In this document: piece after piece, positions 17,418 through 25,585 of the stretch
Layout: every line of letters starts with the position of its first letter
Position numbering within the stretch: position 1 is the stretch's first letter
Assembly: GCF_014530035.1 (NCBI RefSeq)
Contig: NZ_JACVMX010000009.1
Coordinates: 1-64,000, forward strand
Direction of reading: 5' to 3'
Source: Leucobacter sp. cx-328
GTDB lineage: Bacteria; Actinomycetota; Actinomycetes; Actinomycetales; Microbacteriaceae
Length of the DNA stretch: 64,000 nucleotides
Notes under the pieces: model-generated
Databases searched by the model: none
Seen by the model: only the letters and a program-made list of their open reading frames with translations
What the model was told of the DNA's origin: nothing
Made by a program: the position numbers and the translations under genes

Positions 17418-18113
17418 ATGCCGTCGACTGTGCTCTATTGGATTTTTAAACACCTACTTATCGGCCCACTGCTGAAGACGATCTATCGTCCGTGGGTCGA
17501 GGGCTCAGAGAACATCCCTGAGAGCGGTCCGGTCATTCTGGTGGGTAACCATCTCTCGGTGATCGATTCCTTCGTGCTTCCCGTCATGGTTGACCGCCGT
17601 GTGTACTTCCTAGCGAAGAGTGACTACTTCACCGGCAAAGGTCTCAAGGGCTGGTTCGTGAAATCGTTCATGCTTGGCGTTGGCCAGCTGCCGATTGACC
17701 GCTCAGGCGGCAAAGCCTCAGAGGCCTCGCTCAACACTGGTCTTTCTGTACTGGAGCGCGGCGATGTGCTCGGCATCTATCCCGAAGGCACTCGTAGCCC
17801 TGACGCGAAGCTCTATCGCGGACGCACGGGCGTTGCACGTCTCGTGCTTGAGTCTGGCGCGACCGTCGTTCCCGCGGTCATGATCGATACCGAGAAGGCG
17901 ATGCCGATCGGCGTGAAGATCCCTCGCATTCGGCGGATCGGCACGGTCATCGGTAAGCCTCTCGACTTCAGCCGTTTCGCTGGCATGTCTGCCGACCGCT
18001 TCGTATTGCGAAGTGTGACGGATGAAATCATGCTTGAGATTCAAAAGCTCAGCGGCCAGGAATATGAGGACGTCTACGCCTCGAGCGTACGCAACCGCGC
18101 CCCAGTGCGCTAA
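17418..18113 (+). CDS. plsC: 1-acylglycerol-3-phosphate O-acyltransferase
   Basis: 231-residue PlsC-family acyltransferase, probably making phosphatidic acid at the inner membrane face. The acyltransferase motif NHLSVID is at 44-50 (catalytic H45 and D50) and YPEGTRS is near 116. A hydrophobic N-terminal segment (5-20) likely anchors it. The ATG at 17418 directly follows AGGAAGGG. GTG four codons later has a better-spaced Shine-Dalgarno and is an alternative. The frame is open 17 codons further upstream, but the promoter-like TATCCT would lie inside it. Confidence 0.9.
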   Translation: MPSTVLYWIFKHLLIGPLLKTIYRPWVEGSENIPESGPVILVGNHLSVIDSFVLPVMVDRRVYFLAKSDYFTGKGLKGWFVKSFMLGVGQLPIDRSGGKASEASLNTGLSVLERGDVLGIYPEGTRSPDAKLYRGRTGVARLVLESGATVVPAVMIDTEKAMPIGVKIPRIRRIGTVIGKPLDFSRFAGMSADRFVLRSVTDEIMLEIQKLSGQEYEDVYASSVRNRAPVR

Positions 18114-18130
18114 AACCTCAGCGCTCCCAC

Positions 18131-18136
18131 TAGGCT
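18131..18136 (+). promoter_or_regulatory. Candidate -10 hexamer for aroG
   Basis: TAGGCT, one of the recurring -10-like hexamers of this window, lies 82 bases before the aroG start codon, just after plsC. No -35 is apparent. Confidence 0.25.
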
Positions 18137-18212
18137 GAGGGAAACGCATAGCTGACATCTGTGTCTGCGCGTTGATTTCAAATGTCTTTGAGCACCAAGG
18201 AGAGCAGAGAAC

Positions 18213-19580
18213 GTGACTGGTCGACAGCAAAACGTTACCGATGAGCAAATCTTCGCGGAGCTCGATAACTATTTGAAGCTTGAGGCCAAGCAGCAGCCCA
18301 GCTGGCCGGATCTCGACGCTCTCGACGCCGCAAAGCGTGAACTCGGCACCCAGCCTCCGTTGGTCTTTGCCGGTGAGGTTGACGCGCTCCGTGCTCGCCT
18401 CGCCGAAGCAGCACAGGGCAAGGCATTCCTGCTGCAGGGTGGCGATTGCGCTGAGACCTTTGAAGCGGCTACTGCTGACAAGATTCGCGATCGCGTGAAG
18501 ACGCTGCTGCAGATGGCCGTCGTGTTGACATACGGTGCGTCGCTTCCGGTGATCAAGGTCGGCCGCATGGCTGGTCAGTTCGCAAAGCCGCGCTCGAGTA
18601 ACGAGGAGACCCGTGAGGGTGTCACGCTGCCGGCATACCGCGGTGATCTCGTCAACGGCTACGACTTCACTGAGCCATCGCGCACCGCTGATCCCTCGCG
18701 ACTCGTGCAGGGCTACCATGTGTCGGCTTCGACCCTGAACCTCATCCGCGCGTTCACGCACGGTGGCTTCGCAGACCTGCGCCAGGTGCATGCGTGGAAC
18801 CGCGGCTTTGTCGCGAACCCTGCAAACCAGCGCTACGAGTCTCTCGCGGCCGAGATTGATCGTGCGCTCCGGTTCATGGAAGCGTGCAAGGTTGATCACG
18901 CCGCACTCTCGCAGACTGAGTTCTACGTGAGCCATGAGGCGCTGCTGCTCGATTACGAGCGTCCGCTCGCGCGCATCGACTCACGTACCGGTGAGCTCTA
19001 CGGCACCTCAGGACACATGCTCTGGATCGGTGAGCGTACGCGCGAGCTCGATGGTGCACACGTTGACTTCCTGTCGAAGGTGCGCAACCCGATCGGTGTG
19101 AAGCTCGGCCCGACCGCCACCGTTGAGGACGCAGTGCGCCTCATGGACAAGCTCGATCCCGAGCGCGAGCCCGGTCGCCTGACCTTCATCACTCGTATGG
19201 GTGCTGGCAAGATCCGCGACGTTCTGCCCAGCATCCTTGAGGGCGTTAAGCGTGAGGGTTCGACTCCGCTGTGGATCACCGACCCGATGCACGGCAACGG
19301 CATCACCTCGTCGACCGGATACAAGACTCGTCGGTTCGAAGACGTCATGGACGAAGTGCTTGGCTTCTTCGAAGCGCACCGCGAGGCAGGCACATTCCCG
19401 GGTGGCGTACACGTTGAGCTCACCGGTGATGACGTCACCGAGTGCCTCGGCGGTGCGGAGAACATTGACGAAGAGGGTCTCGCGACTCGCTACGAGTCGG
19501 TGTGCGATCCCCGCCTAAACCACCACCAGTCACTCGAACTGGCATTCCAGGTCGCAGAAGAACTCAAGCGCTCGGTCTAA
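18213..19580 (+). CDS. aroG: 3-deoxy-7-phosphoheptulonate synthase, class II
   Basis: First enzyme of the shikimate pathway, joining phosphoenolpyruvate and erythrose 4-phosphate. The class II (plant and actinobacterial) type is clear from LQGGDCAETF near 72-81, VGRMAGQFAKPRS near 117-129, and DPMHGNG near 360. Length 455 is normal. GTG start at 18213 with AAGGAG at 18197-18202, ten bases upstream. Aromatic supply is the only visible link to the trpB attenuator at 58.9 kb. Confidence 0.95.
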   Translation: MTGRQQNVTDEQIFAELDNYLKLEAKQQPSWPDLDALDAAKRELGTQPPLVFAGEVDALRARLAEAAQGKAFLLQGGDCAETFEAATADKIRDRVKTLLQMAVVLTYGASLPVIKVGRMAGQFAKPRSSNEETREGVTLPAYRGDLVNGYDFTEPSRTADPSRLVQGYHVSASTLNLIRAFTHGGFADLRQVHAWNRGFVANPANQRYESLAAEIDRALRFMEACKVDHAALSQTEFYVSHEALLLDYERPLARIDSRTGELYGTSGHMLWIGERTRELDGAHVDFLSKVRNPIGVKLGPTATVEDAVRLMDKLDPEREPGRLTFITRMGAGKIRDVLPSILEGVKREGSTPLWITDPMHGNGITSSTGYKTRRFEDVMDEVLGFFEAHREAGTFPGGVHVELTGDDVTECLGGAENIDEEGLATRYESVCDPRLNHHQSLELAFQVAEELKRSV

Positions 19581-19599
19581 GACCACACGCGTTTCGACG

Positions 19600-19630
19600 C
19601 TCGGCGCGTACCAATAGGGCGCGCGCCGAG
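19600..19630 (+). terminator. Possible terminator of aroG
   Basis: Inverted repeat CTCGGCGCG (19600-19608) and CGCGCCGAG (19622-19630), 20 bases after the aroG stop. There is no T-run. Confidence 0.45.
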
Positions 19631-19631
19631 A

Positions 19632-19670
19632 TGGCGCTCAAGTACATGGCCTAAATGTACTTGAGCGCCA
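19632..19670 (-). terminator. Hairpin overlapping the pknL stop codon
   Basis: A perfect 16-bp stem (19632-19647 and 19655-19670) with a seven-base loop. The right arm encodes the last codons of pknL and the stop codon lies in the loop. It probably terminates pknL transcription and may also serve the convergent aroG transcript. Confidence 0.65.
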
Positions 19671-21594
19671 CTTTCGTTCCAGCGGGATGCTTGCTGCCAG
19701 CCTTGGGTTTCGTGCCCTTGACCTCGACAAGATCGCCCGCGATGCCCTCGGGGATTACGCCCGTATCAACCTCGAAGCCGGCGCCGCGCAGCGTCTCGAG
19801 GGCCTCATTTACGCTTTCGCCCTGAACGTCGGGGATCTCGAAAAGCTCAGGACCGAGTGACAGCGTGATCGAGAAGGAGTCACCAGGGCGTACCGGATCC
19901 GCGCTCATTCGGACAGAAAGCACGCGGCCTTCCTTCATCGTGGGATCGTACGCCTCGTAGTCGTCAGAGTCGTCGTGGACGAGTCCTGCATCCTCAAGCG
20001 CTTTGACGGCTTCGTTTTCTTCCATGCCGACGATGTTTGGGAGCGGGCCAGCAGACACGACAAGGTTGATTACGCTCTGTTCAGGCAGGGTTTCGCCAAC
20101 GACCTCTTTTGCCTCATTGAGGGCAGCGAGCACTGTGCCTGCCGCGGCCTCATCGAAGCGGGTATCGACGACCTCACCAAAGGTGAAACGCGCATCGGTG
20201 ATCGCAGTCTTTGCCTTGTCAGTCGTGAGGCCAACGACCGAGGGGATCGGGAGTTGCTCAGGCCCAGTTGACAAGCACACTTCAACCGTAGAGTCGCGGT
20301 CTACGCGGGTCCCTGGTTCGGGAATGGAACTGACGACATTGCCAACGGGTATGTCAAGACTCGAGCACTCGGCCGTCTGCATGACAAGGTCGCGGCTTTC
20401 GAGCATCTGCTCTGCTGCCGCAGGCGTCTCGCCGACAAAGCTCGGAACAATGACGCGCGAACCAGGGCCCTGGCCGAACCAGAAGCCGAGACCGCCTGCA
20501 ATCACGATGGTGGCGGCGCTGGCCAGGGCAACGGTACGGCCGCGGCGGCGGCGGCGTTCTGCGCTCTGCTGCGCTGCAGCGATCGGGGTCGCGGGAGATG
20601 TCGGGGAAGGCGTCTCGTTCGCGTGGTTCTCGACGAAAATCGGGGTGACTCCAGCGAGCGGCTCTGCGGCGACGGGATCGAGGACTGTTGTCGCAGGCGT
20701 CGGATTGTCTGCCTCAGGCAGTTCGTGGAGTACGAGGGTGTCGGGCGTGCGGTACGGATCCGCGCGCAGATCACGCAGCACCTCAAGCGCGACGCCGGCG
20801 TCAGCCGGTCGCTCTTCTGGAGTGCGACGAGTGAGCCAAACGACGAAGTCGTCAATTGCTGGCGTCGACGTTGCCGATGCCTCGGACGGGCGCGGCACGG
20901 TGGAGTGCGCGTGCTGATAGGCAATCTGCATCGGCTGGTCGCCGGTGAAGGGCTGCGCCCCGACGAGCATCTCGTAGAGCATGATGCCGAAGGCGTAGAG
21001 ATCACTCCGGGCGTCGGCAATGCCGCGGGTCACGAGCTCGGGGGAGAGATACGCAATCGTGCCGAGCAGTGCCTGACCGGTCGTCGTGTTCGCGCTGACT
21101 TCGCGAGCGAGACCGAAATCACCGATCTTGATACGACCGTCATCGACGAGCATGACGTTTTCTGGTTTGACATCGCGATGCACGATGCTCGCATCGTGGG
21201 CCGCAGCGAGGCCGGCAAGCACTGCTTCAGAAATCTCGAGCGTTTCATCGAGCGTGAGACTCTTGCGGCTCTTTAGGAGATCGCGAAGCGTGATGCTCGG
21301 AAGATACTCCATGATGAGGTACGAGCGACCGAGATCTTGCCCCTGATCGAAAACATTGACCAAGTTTGGGTGTGACAGCTGGGCAGCGCTGCGCGCCTCG
21401 CGGTCGAACCGCTTGGTGAAGTTTTCGTCCTCAGAGAGGTGCTGATGCATTACTTTGACCGCAACTTTGCGATGCAGTCTGATGTCATCAGCGAGATAGA
21501 CCATAGCCATGCCGCCGCGGGCGATCCTCGACAGGATCGTGTAGCGGTCCTCAAAGGTTTGCCCGATGAGCGGGTCCGTAGGGTGGGTGGTCAC
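19651..21594 (-). CDS. pknL: PASTA-domain Ser/Thr protein kinase (PknL-like)
   Basis: 647-residue transmembrane Hanks-type kinase. The N-terminal kinase domain (about 12-270) has the glycine loop ARGGMAMVY, HRDVKPENVML and DFGLA. A linker follows, then one transmembrane helix near 353-375 (TIVIAGGLGFWFG) and about four extracellular PASTA repeats to the C-terminus. Such kinases sense peptidoglycan-derived ligands. Position between aroG and an Rv2175c-like gene identifies the PknL branch; mycobacterial PknL lacks PASTA repeats while corynebacterial PknL has them. The GTG at 21594 lies six bases after TAGACT (leaderless pattern); the TTG at 21600 is the alternative. Confidence 0.9.
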   Translation of the reverse strand: MTTHPTDPLIGQTFEDRYTILSRIARGGMAMVYLADDIRLHRKVAVKVMHQHLSEDENFTKRFDREARSAAQLSHPNLVNVFDQGQDLGRSYLIMEYLPSITLRDLLKSRKSLTLDETLEISEAVLAGLAAAHDASIVHRDVKPENVMLVDDGRIKIGDFGLAREVSANTTTGQALLGTIAYLSPELVTRGIADARSDLYAFGIMLYEMLVGAQPFTGDQPMQIAYQHAHSTVPRPSEASATSTPAIDDFVVWLTRRTPEERPADAGVALEVLRDLRADPYRTPDTLVLHELPEADNPTPATTVLDPVAAEPLAGVTPIFVENHANETPSPTSPATPIAAAQQSAERRRRRGRTVALASAATIVIAGGLGFWFGQGPGSRVIVPSFVGETPAAAEQMLESRDLVMQTAECSSLDIPVGNVVSSIPEPGTRVDRDSTVEVCLSTGPEQLPIPSVVGLTTDKAKTAITDARFTFGEVVDTRFDEAAAGTVLAALNEAKEVVGETLPEQSVINLVVSAGPLPNIVGMEENEAVKALEDAGLVHDDSDDYEAYDPTMKEGRVLSVRMSADPVRPGDSFSITLSLGPELFEIPDVQGESVNEALETLRGAGFEVDTGVIPEGIAGDLVEVKGTKPKAGSKHPAGTKVALKYI

Positions 21595-21600
21595 TGTCAA

Positions 21601-21606
21601 AGTCTA
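21601..21606 (-). promoter_or_regulatory. -10 hexamer of a likely leaderless promoter (pknL)
   Basis: TAGACT on the minus strand, six bases before GTG, with no Shine-Dalgarno upstream of either candidate start. Hexamer and spacing are identical to the parA-like gene. Confidence 0.5.
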
Positions 21607-21698
21607 TGGAACAATCGCACGTTCTTTGGCATGCGCGCCGCGGGTTCCGCGCGTTGCTCTAATTGCGTCATTGGGAGACGAGTGGCAAAGTTGTATCT

Positions 21699-22031
21699 GT
21701 GAGTGATCAACGTTATTTGGCAATTCCCGACCTTGTAGAGATGTTTGGCGTGACTCCGGGTCGTGTACGCCGGATGATTGAGGAGCGATACCTCCTCGCC
21801 GTGCGCGTTGACGGCGTGCTCAGCGTTCCAGAGGAATTCGTTCTCAACGACGAGCCCGTCGTTGGCTTGCGCGGCACCGCGCTTGTGCTGCTGGACGCTG
21901 GTTTCACGGAGACCGAAGCTGTTGAGTGGATGCTTACGCCGAACGAGGAACTTGACGCCCGTCCCATTGACGAGCTGCGACTCGGCCGTAAGGCCGGTGT
22001 GCGCCGCGCGACCCAGGGACTCGCGTTCTAA
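21699..22031 (+). CDS. Rv2175c-like DNA-binding protein
   Basis: 110-residue protein with an N-terminal winged helix (YLAIPDLVEMFGVTPGRVRR, about 5-24) and a conserved C-terminal part with LLDAGFTETEAVEWML. Mycobacterial Rv2175c is a DNA-binding protein phosphorylated by the adjacent kinase PknL. Here it is divergent from the PknL-like gene, so the pairing is conserved. GTG at 21699 is chosen because homology begins there; Shine-Dalgarno support is poor. TTG at 21663 is the longer alternative. Confidence 0.8.
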   Translation: MSDQRYLAIPDLVEMFGVTPGRVRRMIEERYLLAVRVDGVLSVPEEFVLNDEPVVGLRGTALVLLDAGFTETEAVEWMLTPNEELDARPIDELRLGRKAGVRRATQGLAF

Positions 22032-22045
22032 TAACTTTCATATTG

Positions 22046-22080
22046 GCCCCGTCGCACGCTGTGCGACGGGGCTTTTGTTT
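22046..22080 (+). terminator. Rho-independent terminator after the Rv2175c-like gene
   Basis: GCCCCGTCGCAC (22046-22057), three-base loop, perfect complement at 22061-22072, then TTTTGTTTT. Textbook form. Confidence 0.92.
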
Positions 22081-22116
22081 TGGCGGATCGCCGACGCGCC
22101 GTCTGCCCCAACCCCG

Positions 22117-22194
22117 CGAGATCGGGTGTTTCTGCCGAAAAAGGTAGTTGCAGTCGGTTGAAAAGGTGGATCTCGGGAGAACGGGCCCGTTTCG
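22117..22194. repeat. 78-bp intergenic half-site array, copy A
   Basis: Left half-site CGAGAT-N6-TTTC at 22117-22132; right half-sites GAAA-N6-ATCTCG at 22160-22175 and GAAC-N6-GTTTCG at 22179-22194. The 27 bases between left and first clear right site equal 8 + 19, so a degenerate right half-site at 22141-22156 keeps the register. Total length 78, like the other copies. It lies between the Rv2175c-like gene and the M20 peptidase gene. Confidence 0.75.
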
Positions 22195-22251
22195 AGGGGT
22201 TGACCGCTCGGCGCGGATGCGCTGGTCAGGGTTCCTCCTGACCGGCGCGAG

Positions 22252-22257
22252 TAGGCT
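22252..22257 (+). promoter_or_regulatory. Candidate -10 hexamer for the M20 peptidase gene
   Basis: TAGGCT lies 68 bases before the chosen ATG and 5 bases before a GTG that also opens the same frame. It would give either a leader of about 55 bases or a leaderless GTG start. Confidence 0.35.
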
Positions 22258-22319
22258 TATTCGTGAGCCGAATCGGCACAGAAGTTTTGCCCATGCGGGC
22301 ACCAAGAGAAGGGCAGTTC

Positions 22320-23750
22320 ATGGCACCTGAGACTGGCACCCATCCGCGCGAGGCCGCGATCCGCGCCTACGTACGCGAGAACTTTGACGACACGATCGAA
22401 GATCTGAAGCGACTCGTGCGTATTCCTTCGGTGTCGTGGCCGGCATTCGACCATGAGCCGCTGCAGCGCACGTCGGCTGAGATCGCAGAGATGCTCCGCG
22501 AAACGGGCATCTTTGACATCGTTGACGTTCGCCGCGCGCCGGTCGATGTGCAGCCTGAGGGGGCGACCGAGCCTGAGCTCGGCCAGCCCGCAGTTGTTGC
22601 TCGCCGCGAGGCGAAGAACGGTCGTCCGACCGTGCTGCTCTACGCGCACCACGACGTCCAGCCTCCCGGAGACGAGAAGGAATGGGAGTCGCCCGCCTTC
22701 GAGCCGACCGAGCGTAACGGCCGCCTGTACGGCCGCGGCGCTGCAGACGACAAGGCCGGCGTCATGTCGCACGTTGGGGCGATCCGCGCCCTTGCCGAGA
22801 CCATTGCGGCCGATGGCGGCGATCTCGATCTCGGTATTGCGCTCTTCATCGAGGGCGAAGAGGAGTGGGCTTCGCAGTCGTTCGGCACGTTCCTTCGCGA
22901 GAACCGCGACGTGCTTGCTGCTGACGCGATCATCGTCGCTGACTCGGGCAACTGGGACGAGAAGACCCCGGCGCTCACCGTCGCGCTGCGCGGTGCGGTT
23001 GCATTCAACCTGCGTGTGCGCACGCTCGGTCATGCATCGCACTCCGGCATGTTCGGTGGCGCGGTTCCCGACGCGATGCTCGCCGCAGTGAAGCTGCTCT
23101 CCACCATGTGGGACGAAGACGGCGCTGTCGCAGTCGAGGGGCTCACCTCGGCAGACATCGCATCGCCTGAGTACGACGAGGCACGCCTGCGCGAGGAGTC
23201 GGCGCTGCTTCCCGGCGTTTCGACCATCGGCCGCGGCGAAATCCTCTCGCGCATCTGGGCACAGCCCGCAATCTCGATCACCGGCATCGATGCACCGAGC
23301 ATCGAGAATGCGTCGAACACGCTCATCCCCGCAACTCGCGTGCGCATCAGCGCTCGCGTCGCACCGGGTCAGGACCCGAACGAGGCGTACGCGGCTATCC
23401 GCAAGCACCTCGAGGAGCGCGCACCCTTCGGTGCAGAGCTCGAGTTCGAGGACGCGGGCCTTGGCCAGGCGTTCCTCGTCGACACGAGCGGCTGGGCCGT
23501 CTCGGAGGTACGCGGCGCGATGGCTGACGCGTGGGGCGTTGACCCCGTTGACATGGGCGCGGGCGGTTCAATTCCGTTCATCGCCGAGCTCGTCGATGAG
23601 TTCCCTGAGGCGCAGATTCTTGTCACGGGCGTTGAAGATCCCGACGGTCGCGCACACAGCCCCAATGAGTCGCTACACATCGAGGCATTCGAGAAGTCGG
23701 TCCTCACTGAGGCGCTGTTCCTCTCGCGCCTGAACGAGCGCGGCGCGTAA
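22320..23750 (+). CDS. M20-family dipeptidase / peptidase
   Basis: 476-residue zinc-dependent M20 peptidase, likely cytosolic. Metal ligands are visible in YAHHDVQPPGD (near 103-113), GRGAADDKAG (near 139-148) and IEGEEEWAS (near 177-185), with the dimerisation-domain region in the middle. It probably cleaves dipeptides or acyl-amino acids; the exact substrate cannot be told. ATG at 22320 has AGAAGGG at 22307-22313 with six-base spacing. GTG at 22263 would add 19 unconserved residues. Confidence 0.88.
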   Translation: MAPETGTHPREAAIRAYVRENFDDTIEDLKRLVRIPSVSWPAFDHEPLQRTSAEIAEMLRETGIFDIVDVRRAPVDVQPEGATEPELGQPAVVARREAKNGRPTVLLYAHHDVQPPGDEKEWESPAFEPTERNGRLYGRGAADDKAGVMSHVGAIRALAETIAADGGDLDLGIALFIEGEEEWASQSFGTFLRENRDVLAADAIIVADSGNWDEKTPALTVALRGAVAFNLRVRTLGHASHSGMFGGAVPDAMLAAVKLLSTMWDEDGAVAVEGLTSADIASPEYDEARLREESALLPGVSTIGRGEILSRIWAQPAISITGIDAPSIENASNTLIPATRVRISARVAPGQDPNEAYAAIRKHLEERAPFGAELEFEDAGLGQAFLVDTSGWAVSEVRGAMADAWGVDPVDMGAGGSIPFIAELVDEFPEAQILVTGVEDPDGRAHSPNESLHIEAFEKSVLTEALFLSRLNERGA

Positions 23751-23755
23751 CCCGC

Positions 23756-23817
23756 GCGCCCACACGACGAAGCCCCTGCTGCTCAGCTGAGCGACAGGGG
23801 CTTCGTCGTGTGGGCGC
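23756..23817. terminator. Bidirectional terminator, peptidase / prenyltransferase
   Basis: Perfect 23-bp inverted repeat (23756-23778 and 23795-23817) with a 16-base loop that can pair further (GCTCAGCTGAGC). Lies between convergent genes. Confidence 0.9.
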
Positions 23818-23838
23818 CTCGTGGGGCACGCGGATCGG

Positions 23839-24939
23839 CTACGCGGATCGCTTGCCAGCTTTATCTGCAAGCTGTGCGAGTCGTATCGAAGCTTCGGGGT
23901 CGATGGGGGCGGTGCGGATCGTCTTCAGCGCGCGCTCGAGGTTGCCAGCGATCATGTCTTCGACGTCTGCAACCGCGCCACTGTCGTGGATCGTACGCTG
24001 GAGCATCGAGACCTGCTCTGCGTCGAGCTCGGTGCCGAGGAGATCGTCAAAAATGCGCTGTTGCGTCGGGGCGAGCCCGCGGCGCGCAAACGCTACGAGA
24101 ACCGTACGTTTGCCCTCGATCAGGTCGTCACCGCTCGGCTTGCCGGTGAGTTCCTCGTCGCCAAACACGCCAAGGATGTCGTCGCGCAGCTGGAATGCAA
24201 TGCCGACGGGCAATCCGAACTCAGCGAGTGCCTGTTCTTGATCTGCTGAAGCGCCAGCAAGCGCTGCGCCAATCAGCAGGGGAGCCTCGACGCTGTATTT
24301 GGCGGACTTGTACACGAGCACGCGGGTGGAGCGAGCGATCTGTTCGTCGTGATCCGCGAACCCGGGGCGCTGTTCTTCGACGATGTCGAGGAACTGGCCA
24401 ACTGCAACCTCAGACCGCATACGGTTGAAGTGGCGGCGCACGGCACGTGCAGCGCCAATGTCTTGGATGTCGTAGCACGCACGATCCATGAGCTCGTCAG
24501 ACCACGACTGCAACAGATCGCCGAGCAAGAGTGCACCCGAAATGCCGAAGTGGTCGGCGGATCCGCGCCACGACTTCAACTGATGCTGCGCAGCGAACTG
24601 CTGGTGCGTCGATGGGCGGCCGCGACGGGTATCGGAGCGGTCGATGATGTCATCGTGAATAAGAGCAGCCGCGTGGAACAGCTCGAGGGAGCAGGCGAGG
24701 TCGAGCAGAGCACTGAACTCGCGGTCGATGTCCTTGTGCACCGAGAAGGGGCGTACCGCGCGGAATCCCTGCACAGCGAAGAGTGCTCGGAAGCGTTTTC
24801 CGCCGGTCAAAAAGCCGAGTGCCTCGTCGAGGAGGGGAGTCGCGTCCGGACCGAGCGCGCTAAGCGCTTCACGGTGGCCGGCGACCGTGTCATTCAGGCG
24901 CTCCTGGAGAAGGCCTGCGAGTCTCGTTGTTTCATCCAC
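23839..24939 (-). CDS. Polyprenyl diphosphate synthase
   Basis: 366-residue trans-prenyltransferase that builds a C15-C20 or longer isoprenoid diphosphate. First Asp-rich motif DDIID at 96-100, followed by RRGRP; second motif in QLRDDILGVFGD near 254-265; GKR near 47-49. An idsA-type gene lies in the same neighbourhood in mycobacteria. The product could feed menaquinone, carotenoid or undecaprenyl synthesis; chain length cannot be read reliably. The GTG at 24939 is chosen because TAGGCT ends seven bases before it and the family alignment begins there. The frame extends 20 codons further upstream without conservation. Confidence 0.87.
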   Translation of the reverse strand: MDETTRLAGLLQERLNDTVAGHREALSALGPDATPLLDEALGFLTGGKRFRALFAVQGFRAVRPFSVHKDIDREFSALLDLACSLELFHAAALIHDDIIDRSDTRRGRPSTHQQFAAQHQLKSWRGSADHFGISGALLLGDLLQSWSDELMDRACYDIQDIGAARAVRRHFNRMRSEVAVGQFLDIVEEQRPGFADHDEQIARSTRVLVYKSAKYSVEAPLLIGAALAGASADQEQALAEFGLPVGIAFQLRDDILGVFGDEELTGKPSGDDLIEGKRTVLVAFARRGLAPTQQRIFDDLLGTELDAEQVSMLQRTIHDSGAVADVEDMIAGNLERALKTIRTAPIDPEASIRLAQLADKAGKRSA

Positions 24940-24946
24940 GGCAACT

Positions 24947-24975
24947 AGCCTAGCTGCACGTCCGCGGCGTAGACT
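24947..24975. promoter_or_regulatory. Compact divergent promoter, prenyltransferase / DUF3040 gene
   Basis: Two opposed -10-like hexamers lie only 17 bases apart: TAGGCT on the minus strand (24947-24952), seven bases before the prenyltransferase GTG, and TAGACT on the plus strand (24970-24975). The plus-strand transcript would begin near 24982 with a perfect hairpin, TGCTGAC-ATGA-GTCAGCA at 24981-24998. Any -35 regions would overlap the opposite promoter. Confidence 0.45.
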
Positions 24976-25020
24976 GGTGATGCTGACATGAGTCAGCATT
25001 TACGCGGGAGGTACAGGGAG

Positions 25021-25407
25021 ATGGCCCTTTCTGAGCACGAGCAGCGTCTGCTCGATGAGATGGAGCGTCGCTTCTATCAGAGTGAAGCAGATGTGCTTCC
25101 AACAACTGGCGCGAGCCGCCCTGCCTTGAGCTACCGGATGATTGTTCTCGGTACGCTCCTCACGCTCCTTGGCATTGGTGTCATGGTGGCTGGTGTTGCA
25201 GGGCAGATGCTCTGGCTCGGTCTCGTAGGTTTCGCCGCAATGGTTGGCGGCGTGGTGCTGTTCTTCACACGTCGCGAGAACGACCCTGAAGCGGTCGTGA
25301 GTGGCAAGGCTCGCGCAGGTGCTGCACCGAAGGCGGCCGCGGCGAAGGAAACGCTGAGCGACCGCATGGAGCGTCGCTGGAACGAACGTATGGAGGGGGA
25401 GCGCTAA
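25021..25407 (+). CDS. DUF3040-family membrane protein
   Basis: 128-residue protein with the N-terminal family hallmark ALSEHEQRLLDEMERRFYQ (residues 2-20), two transmembrane helices (about 45-65 and 69-88) and a charged tail. DUF3040 genes often lie next to mraZ in actinobacteria, as here; the function is unknown. ATG at 25021 follows GGGAGG at 25006-25011 and AGGGAG at 25015-25020. An ATG 11 codons earlier lies inside a hairpin and lacks support. Confidence 0.85.
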   Translation: MALSEHEQRLLDEMERRFYQSEADVLPTTGASRPALSYRMIVLGTLLTLLGIGVMVAGVAGQMLWLGLVGFAAMVGGVVLFFTRRENDPEAVVSGKARAGAAPKAAAAKETLSDRMERRWNERMEGER

Positions 25408-25423
25408 GCCGCTGCCACCCTCT

Positions 25424-25459
25424 AGCCCGGGCAACTCGCAGGAGTTGCCCGGGCTTTTT
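25424..25459 (+). terminator. Rho-independent terminator of the DUF3040 gene
   Basis: AGCCCGGGCAACTC (25424-25437), four-base loop GCAG, perfect complement at 25442-25455, then TTTT. Strong classical form. Confidence 0.93.
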
Positions 25460-25585
25460 GTTTGTCTGGAGCGCCGTAGCTGCCATAGGCGGTGCGGGCG
25501 CTGCAGTAGCCGCGAAGATACGGCTGGGCGACCTCCACTTTGCCCCACGGCCCTCCGTGAGTAGCTGGCGGAGGTGTCAACCCTT

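Noticed and set aside
17718-18935. A 405-codon open frame on the - strand across plsC and aroG
   Set aside because: It is antisense to two well-identified enzymes and has no recognisable domain.
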